Source of the DNA: Minisyncoccota bacterium
Lineage (GTDB): Bacteria; Patescibacteriota; Minisyncoccia; Minisyncoccales; GWA2-38-27
NCBI GenBank assembly: GCA_028717605.1
Contig: JAQUNM010000023.1
Location: 1-8,098, forward strand
Length of the DNA stretch: 8,098 bases
Direction of reading: 5' to 3'
The number at the start of each line of letters is the position of its first letter. The stretch's first letter is position 1. The notes below the pieces were generated by a model. The model did not search any database and was not told the origin of the DNA. It saw nothing but the letters and a program-made list of their open reading frames with translations. Positions 1 to 6,035 of the stretch are shown here, in pieces. The translations under genes and the position numbers were made by a program.

Positions 1-384
1 ATAAACAATGAAACAGTATTAACTTTTCTAAAAAGACACATTAAAATGAAAGAGATATTAACTCAGCTTTACAAAATAGATATTATGAGAAGAATAGGAA
101 CAGCTAAAAACGAAAAAGGGGTTTTTGAAAAAGGATTGCTTAATTTAGAAAGAATAAAAAAAGAAATACAAGAATCAATTAATGACTTTGAAAAAGAAAA
201 TAGAGAAAGTATCCAAAAAACCGGTTTAATAAACGTTCTTAAAGAATTAAAACAGGGCTTATTAGAAAAAAACCCAGAAGGAATATTTTATGATAAAATC
301 TGCCAAAATTATAGTGAATTAATTTTTAGTGATTTTGAACTTTTGCACGAAAAAGAATTAGAACAAATAATTAAAAATATATAA
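1..384 (+). CDS. Unrecognised helical protein, probably 5'-partial
   Basis: I do not recognise this protein. An ATG at 46 would give 112 residues, but the same frame is open back to base 1 and adds 15 codons. Nothing resembling a Shine-Dalgarno precedes the ATG, so the gene may begin upstream of the window. That absence is weak evidence, because other genes here lack one too. The product is rich in Lys, Glu and Ile and is predicted to be mostly alpha-helical, with heptad-like stretches around residues 25-70 (counted from the ATG). It has no signal peptide, membrane segment or cysteine pair. It ends in TAA at 382-384, two bases before the DUF389 gene, so the two are probably co-transcribed. 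The coding assignment is fairly secure from length and codon pattern; the start and function are open. Confidence 0.6.
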   Translation: MNNETVLTFLKRHIKMKEILTQLYKIDIMRRIGTAKNEKGVFEKGLLNLERIKKEIQESINDFEKENRESIQKTGLINVLKELKQGLLEKNPEGIFYDKICQNYSELIFSDFELLHEKELEQIIKNI

Positions 385-386
385 AA

Positions 387-1094
387 ATGTCTTTTGTTAA
401 TATTTTTAAAATAAAAAAACAAGAAAAAAACAACATTATTAAAAAATTGATTAAAAAATCATACCCTGGTTCAAGTTTTTATATAATGATTATTTTAGCT
501 TCTTTCATCGCTGCTCTAGGATTAATCTTAGACAATCTAATAATTATTATTGGCAGTATGTTAGTAGCCCCCCTTCTTTATCCTATTATTTTTTTGGGGA
601 TGAGTATTGTCCTTCATAACTTTAAAGTAATTACTAGAACTTTAATTATTTTAACAAAAATAATTACCTTAGGAGTTTTTATCGGTTTTTTATCAGCCAT
701 TCTTTTTAATACTTTTTTTCAAACCCAAGAAACTGGTATTTTCCAAGAATTTTCGATATTGCCTTTGTTTTACATCGCCATCTGTTCTGGTTTAGCTGCT
801 AGTCTAGCTATTACTAGAAAACAAATGGAAGAATTTTTACCAGGGGTAGCTGTTAGCATTGCCCTATTACCTCCTTTAATTAATACTGGAATAAATCTCG
901 GTTTAGGCCATTTTTCTATTGCCCTTTACTCTTTTCAAATCTTTCTTATCAATGTTTTTGGCATCATTTTTGCCAGTATTACAATTTTTGCTCTAATGGG
1001 TTTTGAGGCTGAAAAAAAGACAGCTGTTCAAGGAATAAAAGATGAAAAAAAATCCTTAGAAAAAGGATGTCCAGATTTTGAAGAGAAAAAATAA
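387..1094 (+). CDS. DUF389 family integral membrane protein
   Basis: This 235-residue polytopic membrane protein matches the DUF389 (TIGR00341-like) family, whose role is unknown; transport has been suggested. The family signature is visible: a helix at about residues 31-48 (FYIMIILASFIAALGLIL), then GSMLVAPLLYPI at 56-67, where the family typically has GAMLIAPLMGPI. Later come an AASLAITRKQ segment and a LPGVAVSIALLPPL segment, the conserved second half. About six transmembrane helices end near residue 205. The last 30 residues are charged and cytoplasmic-looking (EKKTAVQGIKDEKKSLEK). No soluble N-terminal domain precedes the membrane part, so it is a short family member. It starts two bases after the upstream stop, without a Shine-Dalgarno, suggesting coupled translation. 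Its 3' coding end also encodes a terminator for the opposing gene. Confidence 0.85.
   Translation: MSFVNIFKIKKQEKNNIIKKLIKKSYPGSSFYIMIILASFIAALGLILDNLIIIIGSMLVAPLLYPIIFLGMSIVLHNFKVITRTLIILTKIITLGVFIGFLSAILFNTFFQTQETGIFQEFSILPLFYIAICSGLAASLAITRKQMEEFLPGVAVSIALLPPLINTGINLGLGHFSIALYSFQIFLINVFGIIFASITIFALMGFEAEKKTAVQGIKDEKKSLEKGCPDFEEKK
1045..1068 (-). terminator. Rho-independent terminator of the Trx-CcdA gene, inside the DUF389 coding end
   Basis: Read on the minus strand, ATCCTT, a 5-base TTTCT loop and AAGGAT form a 6-bp stem followed directly by seven T's. It lies 37 bases past the stop of the minus-strand gene that ends at 1105, so it would end that transcript inside the last codons of the convergent DUF389 gene. 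The stem is short and has only two G-C pairs, so its efficiency is uncertain. Confidence 0.55.
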
Positions 1095-1104
1095 GATATT
1101 TTAT

Positions 1105-2220
1105 TTAAATCAAATAATAAAAAGCAAGATAAAACAAGACTAAAGCACCAACTAAAGTAATCCAGGTAATAGCTTTAGAATTAGCAAACCAAATCTCCTT
1201 AGTAATAACAGCTCCAATGAATATAATAATTTCTATCAACATATAGAAAAAAAGGTACAGTATAATATAAAAAATATAGGCAGCTAAAGAAATATTAGCT
1301 TCAGTTAAAATAGCGGCAAAAGCTAATGGGATACCAATTGAACAAGGTAATTCTACAATAGTAATAACAGCCGCAAAAAACATTATACTACCAGCTAATA
1401 AATAAATCTTTTTACCTGGCTGATCAAAGGCTTGTTTTAGGTTCTTAGTAGCTTTTTTAACTAACTGAGAATTAGATGTTTCACAAGTAGGCCCAAACTT
1501 AAAGAACCGCCAAAAAGTTTTTAAAAAATAGACACCCCCGCCCAAAGCAGCTAATCCTACTATAATTCTTAATATTACTAATTGACCAACTAAAGTTTCA
1601 AAAAGTTTTCCCCAAATAAAAACTAGTGTTCCATAAATTAAAACAGAGGTTAAAATAAAAAGACCACCACAAAAAAATATTTTTTTTCTAGATCTAAGAA
1701 TAAAAACAATAGAAAGAACTAAGATTAAAGCGCCAATAGAACAAACGTTAAATCCATCTACTGAACCAAGAATAAAAGTAATTAGGGGTAAAGACCAATC
1801 ACTAATATCAATTTCTATATTCAAAAATGGTATTTTTATTATACAACAATCTTCTTCCACAAGTTCTCCCTCAATAGCAGATATAATTATTCTTTGTTCT
1901 CTTGAGGTAAAATCTCTAAATTGAAAAAGATTCTCATTAATAAAAATAGTTGGGGCCATTAAATTATAGCTTTTTATCCCTTGTTCCTCAGCAATTTCAG
2001 CTAATTTTTTGGTATCAGATATAGAATAAACATTTAATTCTATTTGAGAATAATCTTGTTGTAATTCTTTGATAAAATCCTTAGTAGCAGCACAAACAGA
2101 ACATAATTTATCATCAAAAAAATTGATAATTATTTCTTCTTCAATAGTCTTTGCTAAAACATTATTTAAAGAAAAAAATAAACCTAATATTAATAAAAGT
2201 ATTTTTATTGTTTTAGACAT
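1105..2220 (-). CDS. Exported thioredoxin-like domain fused to CcdA/DsbD-type membrane domain
   Basis: This 371-residue protein probably moves reducing equivalents across the membrane to thiols outside the cell. A signal peptide (about 1-23, likely cut after VLA) precedes a thioredoxin/glutaredoxin-like domain at about 30-120, with a redox C40-S-V-C43 motif and a cis-proline-type APT at 89-91. A membrane domain of about six helices follows from residue 143. It has single cysteines in the positions expected of the CcdA/DsbD family: C160 in GFNVCSIGA and C293 in VELPCSIGIPLAF. In that family such a pair accepts electrons from cytoplasmic thioredoxin and passes them outward. Extra cysteines occur at 125-126, 184 and 246. 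The thioredoxin domain is N-terminal, whereas DsbD carries its thioredoxin domain at the C-terminus. The start at 2220 fits the signal peptide and a promoter immediately upstream. The fold assignment is strong; the direction of electron flow is inferred. Confidence 0.85.
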   Translation of the reverse strand: MSKTIKILLLILGLFFSLNNVLAKTIEEEIIINFFDDKLCSVCAATKDFIKELQQDYSQIELNVYSISDTKKLAEIAEEQGIKSYNLMAPTIFINENLFQFRDFTSREQRIIISAIEGELVEEDCCIIKIPFLNIEIDISDWSLPLITFILGSVDGFNVCSIGALILVLSIVFILRSRKKIFFCGGLFILTSVLIYGTLVFIWGKLFETLVGQLVILRIIVGLAALGGGVYFLKTFWRFFKFGPTCETSNSQLVKKATKNLKQAFDQPGKKIYLLAGSIMFFAAVITIVELPCSIGIPLAFAAILTEANISLAAYIFYIILYLFFYMLIEIIIFIGAVITKEIWFANSKAITWITLVGALVLFYLAFYYLI

Positions 2221-2221
2221 A

Positions 2222-2257
2222 TCTTGAATATATCAGTTTTATAATTTTTATTCAAGA
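2222..2257. repeat. Inverted repeat, 9-bp arms, overlapping -35 and -10
   Basis: TCTTGAATA at 2222-2230 and its exact reverse complement TATTCAAGA at 2249-2257 are separated by 18 bases. One arm covers the -35 box and the other overlaps the -10 box and the bases up to the start codon. The placement suggests a split operator for a dimeric regulator. An AT-rich chance match cannot be excluded. Confidence 0.4.
2227..2255 (-). promoter_or_regulatory. Sigma-70-type promoter giving a possibly leaderless mRNA
   Basis: On the minus strand, TTGAAT (2255-2250), a 17-base spacer and TATATT (2232-2227) give a good match to the sigma-70 consensus with optimal spacing. Six bases (CAAGAT) separate the -10 box from the ATG at 2220. 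The expected start point therefore falls on or next to the A of the start codon, and the transcript would have essentially no leader. Confidence 0.6.
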
Positions 2258-2286
2258 ATAGATATAAAAAGTTTTTTTAATCTATT
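2257..2286 (-). terminator. AT-rich hairpin downstream of the metal-cluster operon
   Basis: After the DUF134 stop, the minus strand reads AATAGAT, TAAAAA, a 3-base loop, TTTTTA, one bulged T and ATCTATT. This is a 13-bp stem with a single bulge. It could end or attenuate the operon transcript, but it is almost all A-T and is not followed by a T run, so it is at best a weak terminator. It abuts the -35 box of the next gene. Confidence 0.3.
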
Positions 2287-2293
2287 TTTAAAA

Positions 2294-2572
2294 TTATTTT
2301 TTATTTATACTTATTGCCTTTCCCTGGATTAAAGCTTCAGCCACTTTTTTTCTAGCTAAACTTAATATTCTTTGAAGAGTACTTTGAGAAATTTTCATTT
2401 TCTTGGCTGCTTTAATTTGTTCTAAGTTTTTAAAATCACAAAGTCTTAAAGCCTCTAATTCATCTACTGATAGGTTTACTTCTTCTAACATAGATAAGGG
2501 CACAGCTCTTGGCTTAAAATAAACTATATTAGGATTAAACAATATTCTTCTTGGTTTTATTGGTCTAGCCAT
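2294..2572 (-). CDS. DUF134 family helix-turn-helix protein, likely operon regulator
   Basis: This 92-residue protein matches the DUF134 family of predicted DNA-binding proteins from start to end, close to the family's usual length. The N-terminal MARPIKPRRI, the YFKPRAVPL segment at 18-26 and SVDELEALRLCD at 35-46 are characteristic. A sigma-region-4-like helix-turn-helix follows at about 49-80 (AAKKMKISQSTLQRIL, then ARKKVAEAL). Genes of this family are often found beside NifX-like proteins, as here. It is the last gene of the operon, 4 bases after the transporter gene, with no Shine-Dalgarno. It is the only evident DNA-binding protein in the window, so I infer that it controls the operon promoter through the palindrome at 5508-5527. 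The signal it senses, perhaps metal or cluster status, is unknown. Confidence 0.88.
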   Translation of the reverse strand: MARPIKPRRILFNPNIVYFKPRAVPLSMLEEVNLSVDELEALRLCDFKNLEQIKAAKKMKISQSTLQRILSLARKKVAEALIQGKAISINKK

Positions 2573-2576
2573 AATA

Positions 2577-3626
2577 TTATTTTCTAATTAAATTAATTTG
2601 ACATTTTGGACACCTAAGCGTTGAACAAGGAACCCCTTTTTCATGAACAATTTCATAACCACACTGAGAACAAATACAATAACCACCCGGCCCCTCTCCT
2701 CTAGCTTCTTTAAGTTCTTCTTTAAACTTACCCTTTCTTTGCCAACCAAAACCCTTTCCTAAAATTGGTTTATAAAATCCTGTTTCTATTTTATAACTTT
2801 TTATTTGAATAACAACATAAGAAAGATTTTCAATTTTCTTAATTAATTCTTGTTTTAAGTTTTCAGAAATTTTAGTCGCCTCTTCTATCTTCAAGTCATT
2901 AGGCAGTTTTATTTCTAAATTAGCGGTTATAATAGATCCTTTTTTTTGGGTTTTCAGATCTTCAATCATAATGTCTTTTTCTTCCACAATTGACTGAATC
3001 TTTTGTTCAATTTCTGAACCAGCTGAAACATCAAGCAAAGAATCAATTGTTTCTTTTCCTAAAGAAAAAGACTGCTTTATAACGTAAAGACCAATTAAAA
3101 AAGCCAAACATGAATCAGTATAAATCCAATATTTTGTAAAAAGCAAACCAATAAAAACTGTTACAGAGGTATAAACATCTACTCTTGAATGAAAACCATC
3201 TGAAAGTAAAGCTATTGAATTTTCTTTTTTCCCAAAATGAATTTTTAAACGAGCCATTATTTCGTTGATAAAAGCAGAAACAATCATTATGCCAAAAGCT
3301 AAAAATGGCACCTTAATCATAGAAGGATTTAAAAATCCCTGATAAGACTCATAAATAATTCCTCCTCCTGTTCCAAGCAAAACTAGAGTTATAATAAGGC
3401 CAACCATGGTTTCAAATTTATAATGACCATAAGGATGCTCTTTATCGGCCGGTTTCTCTGCTATTTTAATCCCGAAATAACTTATAATAGAAGTAAAAAT
3501 ATCCATTAAAGAATGAATACCTTCGGCTAGAATAGCGGTTGATCGAGAAATAAAACCAATAAAAAGCTTTCCGCTAGTTAAAAAGATATTGATTAATATT
3601 GAAATTAAAGCAACTTTCTGTTTCAT
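2577..3626 (-). CDS. Cation diffusion facilitator with C-terminal zinc-ribbon-like tail
   Basis: This 349-residue metal/proton antiporter is fused to a Cys-rich tail. The CDF membrane domain (about 1-195) has six helices. The metal-site pairs expected of the family are present: H38 and D42 in helix 2 (EGIHSLMD) and H146 and D150 in helix 5 (DGFHSRVD). The loop KPADKEHPYGHYKFE at 58-72 is also typical. The His-Asp/His-Asp set is common in zinc-type CDFs, so Zn2+ (or Co/Fe) efflux is possible but not proven. A cytoplasmic ferredoxin-like CDF domain spans about 205-280. The tail at about 312-345 has CICSQC, H328, GVPC and CPKC, giving C319xxC322 and C339xxC342 plus C317 and C334, like a zinc ribbon or rubredoxin knuckle. 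Its GPGGY motif (312-316 region) also occurs in the first operon protein. The start overlaps the ATPase stop (ATGA). Confidence 0.88.
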   Translation of the reverse strand: MKQKVALISILINIFLTSGKLFIGFISRSTAILAEGIHSLMDIFTSIISYFGIKIAEKPADKEHPYGHYKFETMVGLIITLVLLGTGGGIIYESYQGFLNPSMIKVPFLAFGIMIVSAFINEIMARLKIHFGKKENSIALLSDGFHSRVDVYTSVTVFIGLLFTKYWIYTDSCLAFLIGLYVIKQSFSLGKETIDSLLDVSAGSEIEQKIQSIVEEKDIMIEDLKTQKKGSIITANLEIKLPNDLKIEEATKISENLKQELIKKIENLSYVVIQIKSYKIETGFYKPILGKGFGWQRKGKFKEELKEARGEGPGGYCICSQCGYEIVHEKGVPCSTLRCPKCQINLIRK

Positions 3627-4495
3627 TTTAATTCTTGAACTATGTTACAAACAAATTTTTTAAATAATTTTTTATATTTTGGGTTTACTTTAACAACAGG
3701 AATCATTTTTATTGTAGAACGAAGAAAATCTTTACGATAAGGAACCTTTCCTAAGACTGAAATATTATTTATTTTAGCAAACTTTTCAATTTGATAACAG
3801 AATTTTCCTTCTAAATCATATTTATTAATAATAATTCCATATTTAATTTGAAAATGATTAGCTAAATATAAAACCCTTTTTAAATCAAAGAGAGCAGAAG
3901 GAGTTGGCTCAGTCACAGCCACAATATAGTCAGTACCTACCAAAGAAGCAATTACTGGACAACCGATTCCAGGCGACGAATCTATAATCATTGTATCAGC
4001 TTTTATTTGTTTATTGATTTTGTCTGAATATTTTCTTACCTCAGCTACTACTTCTCCAGAGGCTAATTCACCTAATTTAAGCTCTCCTGAAACCAAATTA
4101 ACATTATGGTTTTTACCAGTATAAATTGTCCCAATTTCTTTTTTAGTCTCTGTTATTGCTCCTGTCGGACAAACAGCAATACAAGCTTTACAACCAATAC
4201 AAATGTCTTTCACAAAAGCAGGATATTTCTCCTTAACAGAAATAATAGCATTTTGTTTGCAAATAGAAGCGCATTTCCCACATTTTATACATTTTTTAAA
4301 ATCCCACTTTGGTATTATCTGATAAACAAAGGAATATTTTTTTCTTTTAATAGAAAGCAAAAGATGGTCGTTAGGACACTCAACATCAGCGTCTACTAAC
4401 ATGGTTTTATTTCTTCTGGCAAACTCAATAGCTAAAGAAGTAGCTATCATTGACTTACCCACACCACCCTTTCCTCCAGTAACAGCAATTTTCAT
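3623..4495 (-). CDS. MinD/ParA-type ATPase with inserted 2x[4Fe-4S] ferredoxin domain
   Basis: This 290-residue cytoplasmic P-loop ATPase belongs to the MinD superfamily (COG1149-like). The deviant Walker A motif GGKGGVGKS is at 7-15, a DAD segment at 35-37, and the Walker B-like IIDSSPGIGCP at 170-180. Between them lie two [4Fe-4S] motifs: C69xxC72xxC75xxxC79 and C99xxC102xxC105xxxC109-Pro. ATPases of this group (Mrp/Nbp35 relatives and the paired ATPases of ORP clusters) act in iron-sulfur or metal-cluster assembly or in positioning. An ATP-driven role in loading the neighbouring NifX-like proteins is inferred from the operon. Both ends overlap neighbours by 4 bases (ATGA): at 4492-4495 with the second NifX-like gene and at 3623-3626 with the transporter. 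This suggests translational coupling and matched amounts. Related ORP clusters usually have two such ATPases; only one is present here. Confidence 0.9.
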   Translation of the reverse strand: MKIAVTGGKGGVGKSMIATSLAIEFARRNKTMLVDADVECPNDHLLLSIKRKKYSFVYQIIPKWDFKKCIKCGKCASICKQNAIISVKEKYPAFVKDICIGCKACIAVCPTGAITETKKEIGTIYTGKNHNVNLVSGELKLGELASGEVVAEVRKYSDKINKQIKADTMIIDSSPGIGCPVIASLVGTDYIVAVTEPTPSALFDLKRVLYLANHFQIKYGIIINKYDLEGKFCYQIEKFAKINNISVLGKVPYRKDFLRSTIKMIPVVKVNPKYKKLFKKFVCNIVQELK

Positions 4496-4851
4496 AGTTT
4501 ATGTTGCACGCAAACATCTTCAATGCCTGCTTTTTTATTTTTATTTTTTTTCCACAATTCAAAAATTTCTTTAACTTTTTCTGCTTTAAAAACATATACC
4601 TGTATATTTAACTCGTGACATAAGTTTAAGGCTCTTGGCCCTAAATCTTTACAAAGTAAAATATCAGCTCCATTTTTTTTCATTAATTCTGGGGGCAAAC
4701 CAATACCCCCCATATGTTCACTAGTATTATTTATAATTTTTGTAAGCTCACCTTTTTCGTTTAAAAATGTATAAGTAAAACAACGACCAAAATGTTCAGC
4801 TACTTTATCATTAAGGCCTTTTTTATCGTTAGTTGGAATAACAATTTGCAT
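4492..4851 (-). CDS. NifX/NifB-family (dinitrogenase Fe-Mo cofactor domain) protein, second copy
   Basis: This 119-residue single-domain protein matches the dinitrogenase iron-molybdenum cofactor biosynthesis family (PF02579, RNase H-like fold), which binds metal clusters. It shows the typical start MQIVIPTNDKKGL, the AEHFGRCFTY segment at about 18-27, SEHMGGIGLPPELM (about 44-57), and GADILLCKDLGPRAL in the second half. The family name is historical; no nitrogenase genes are present. The C-terminal end (IEDVCVQHKL) adds a Cys and a His that might bind metal. It begins 1 base after the first copy ends and overlaps the ATPase start by 4 bases. The two copies are only distantly alike, so they are probably not interchangeable and may form a pair, as in ORP clusters. 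Confidence 0.9.
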   Translation of the reverse strand: MQIVIPTNDKKGLNDKVAEHFGRCFTYTFLNEKGELTKIINNTSEHMGGIGLPPELMKKNGADILLCKDLGPRALNLCHELNIQVYVFKAEKVKEIFELWKKNKNKKAGIEDVCVQHKL

Positions 4852-4852
4852 A

Positions 4853-5191
4853 TCAAGTTATTTTTTTAGCTTTTCCCTGTATGAATCGCTGCAAACTTTC
4901 TTTAACATTTCCTTCATCAAAATAAACCTCTATATTAAATTGTTTTAAAACGTCAAAAGCTCTTGGTCCTATATTCTTTGTTATTACTGCTTTAATGTTT
5001 TGTTCAGCTACTAATTGAGCAGCTGAAATACCAGCACCTGTTGTCTGTACGTCACTTTTATTCTCAATTTCTTTAACCTCTTTGACCTCTTTGTCTTCAA
5101 TCTTAATAATAAGAAAATAAGGGCATCTAGCAAAAACCTCACTAATCTTACTATTAAGATTTTTACCATCACAGCTTATAGCTATTTTCAT
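4853..5191 (-). CDS. NifX/NifB-family (dinitrogenase Fe-Mo cofactor domain) protein, first copy
   Basis: This 112-residue protein is of the same family as its downstream neighbour (PF02579). It opens with MKIAISCDGKNLNSKISE, continues with VFARCPYFLII (about 19-29; C7 and C23 are candidate ligands), and has the TTGAGISAAQLVAEQ and ITKNIGPRAFDVLKQF segments typical of the cluster-binding fold. Proteins of this type can carry Fe-S or heterometal clusters; the native ligand here cannot be read from sequence. It starts 4 bases after the DUF5320-like gene. The only Shine-Dalgarno-like string (AAGGA) lies 14 bases before the ATG, too far for good use. The order NifX-NifX-ATPase supports a shared complex. 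Confidence 0.9.
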   Translation of the reverse strand: MKIAISCDGKNLNSKISEVFARCPYFLIIKIEDKEVKEVKEIENKSDVQTTGAGISAAQLVAEQNIKAVITKNIGPRAFDVLKQFNIEVYFDEGNVKESLQRFIQGKAKKIT

Positions 5192-5195
5192 TTTT

Positions 5196-5447
5196 TTATT
5201 TTTGATCCTTAAGTTCTGAAATCCTTGTTTTTATGGCTTTTAACTCATCTTCCAGGTCTTGCATTTCTTGTTCTAATATTACTTTTTCTTCTTTTGAGGT
5301 AATCGGATCTTGATAAGCATATCTTGGCCTACCAAAAAATCCCCGACCAAAGCCTCTTCTAAGGCCTCGACCAGCTCCACAAGGACCCATACCCCAGCCA
5401 GTACCAGGACCATAACCCCCAGGACCTGTTCCATCAAATCTTGGCAT
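5196..5447 (-). CDS. DUF5320-like Gly-rich/coiled-coil small protein
   Basis: This 83-residue protein is the first gene of the operon. The N-terminal 45 residues are Gly/Arg-rich (MPRFDGTGPGGYGPGTGWG, then GPCGAGRGLRRGFGRGFFG), which is the hallmark of DUF5320-type proteins found beside NifX-like genes. Residues about 50-82 form a Lys/Glu-rich helix with coiled-coil character (EEKVILEQEMQDLEDELKAI). A single Cys (C23, in MGPCGAGRG) sits in the glycine-rich part. The function is not known; a scaffold or cluster-shuttle role is only a guess from context. The ATG at 5447 is supported by the family's usual MPR start and lies about 59 bases downstream of the predicted transcription start. Confidence 0.85.
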   Translation of the reverse strand: MPRFDGTGPGGYGPGTGWGMGPCGAGRGLRRGFGRGFFGRPRYAYQDPITSKEEKVILEQEMQDLEDELKAIKTRISELKDQK

Positions 5448-5473
5448 ATTTTTGTATAATTATTTTTTCACTA

Positions 5474-5504
5474 AAGAGAAACGACCTTTTAATATTTTTC
5501 TCTT
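5474..5504 (-). other. 5'-end stem-loop in the operon leader
   Basis: On the minus strand AAGAGAAA (5504-5497) pairs exactly with TTTCTCTT (5481-5474), giving an 8-bp stem around a 15-base loop. The predicted transcription start is near 5506, so the mRNA would begin almost exactly with this hairpin. It may stabilise the transcript or affect translation. The loop holds an AAAAGG string that is too far from the ATG (about 35 bases) to act as a normal ribosome site. It is too small for a known riboswitch. Confidence 0.45.
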
Positions 5505-5507
5505 CTA

Positions 5508-5527
5508 TTATGAGTATATACCCATAA
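5508..5527. promoter_or_regulatory. 20-bp palindromic operator overlapping the operon -10 box
   Basis: The sequence TTATGAGTAT followed by ATACCCATAA is a 20-bp palindrome with a single mismatched pair. It fully contains the -10 box of the operon promoter and ends just before the predicted start point, the classical position of a repressor site. The most likely ligand is the DUF134 protein encoded at the end of the operon (inference). I found no second copy in the window. Confidence 0.7.
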
Positions 5528-5541
5528 CAATATTTTGTCAA
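5513..5541 (-). promoter_or_regulatory. Strong sigma-70 promoter of the metal-cluster operon
   Basis: On the minus strand a perfect -35 TTGACA (5541-5536), a 17-base spacer and TATACT (5518-5513) form a near-consensus promoter. The start point should be near 5506, leaving a leader of about 59 bases before the first gene. It lies directly downstream of the terminator at 5551-5574, so the operon is insulated from the genes upstream. Confidence 0.85.
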
Positions 5542-5550
5542 GGCCAAATT

Positions 5551-5574
5551 AAAAAACTGCTGTATAAGCAGTTT
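5551..5574 (-). terminator. Rho-independent terminator of the CAP-protein unit
   Basis: On the minus strand AAACTGCT, a 5-base loop TATAC and AGCAGTTT form an 8-bp stem. The T's of its 3' arm run on to make a continuous stretch of six T's. It is 19 bases past the stop codon at 5593 and ends the CAP-protein and small membrane protein transcript just before the next promoter. Confidence 0.8.
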
Positions 5575-5592
5575 CTTAATATATCTTAAACG

Positions 5593-6012
5593 TTAAACAA
5601 CTTTATTTTTTGTCTCTTTTTTAATAATTCTCCAATGATAAAGATACAAAGGCAAACCAATTAAAATTAAAGAAAAACTTAAAGAAGCTTCGTTGTGCCT
5701 TCTTGTAGTAACAGGATCAATTTGGCTTTCTTTTTCTTTCCAATCAGCATAATCTTTAAGCCATTGCTTAATAATATCTTTTTCTTCTTCTGATAAAAAC
5801 TCTTCTTCTTGTAGTTTTTCAACTCTTTCTATGGGATAGGGTATGTTATAAAACTGAGAATACATTAATCTTTGTTCGTCTTCAGCTCTAGTAAAAACAA
5901 AAGCTTTAAGCCCCATATTAATAAAACGTACTCCACCAATAATTAAGAGAACTAAACCAAGTAGAGTAAAAATATACAAATAAATTGTTCGAATAATAGG
6001 ATGATGATTCAT
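5593..6012 (-). CDS. Small two-helix membrane protein of unknown function
   Basis: I cannot name this 139-residue protein. It has a hydrophobic helix at about 9-36 (IRTIYLYIFTLLGLVLLIIG) and a second at about 110-126 (SLSFSLILIGLPLYLYHW). They enclose a charged, Glu/Lys-rich loop of about 70 residues (37-107) that looks helical. The start (PIIRTIYLY) and the end (IGLPLYLYHWRII) resemble small membrane proteins common in CPR genomes, some labelled DUF5671; that resemblance is from memory and is weak. With both ends charged and no signal-peptide cleavage site, an N-in/C-in hairpin with an exposed loop is likely. It follows the CAP-domain gene by 23 bases and is closed by a strong terminator, so the two probably form one unit. 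Confidence 0.75.
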   Translation of the reverse strand: MNHHPIIRTIYLYIFTLLGLVLLIIGGVRFINMGLKAFVFTRAEDEQRLMYSQFYNIPYPIERVEKLQEEEFLSEEEKDIIKQWLKDYADWKEKESQIDPVTTRRHNEASLSFSLILIGLPLYLYHWRIIKKETKNKVV

Positions 6013-6035
6013 AAATTTTTTATTTTTTTTCGACT

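Noticed and set aside
4106..4399. Plus-strand open frame of 97 codons inside the ATPase gene
   Set aside because: It lies fully antisense to the MinD/ferredoxin gene. Its Cys/Phe-rich translation is the shadow of that gene's codons, and no promoter is evident.
4492..5191. Evidence for nitrogen fixation from the NifX/NifB family hits
   Set aside because: No nifHDK or nifB radical-SAM gene is seen. This small-domain family is widespread in organisms that do not fix nitrogen.
5206..5210. AAGGA as a ribosome-binding site for the first NifX-like gene
   Set aside because: It lies 14 bases from the ATG, too far for efficient pairing, and inside the preceding coding region.
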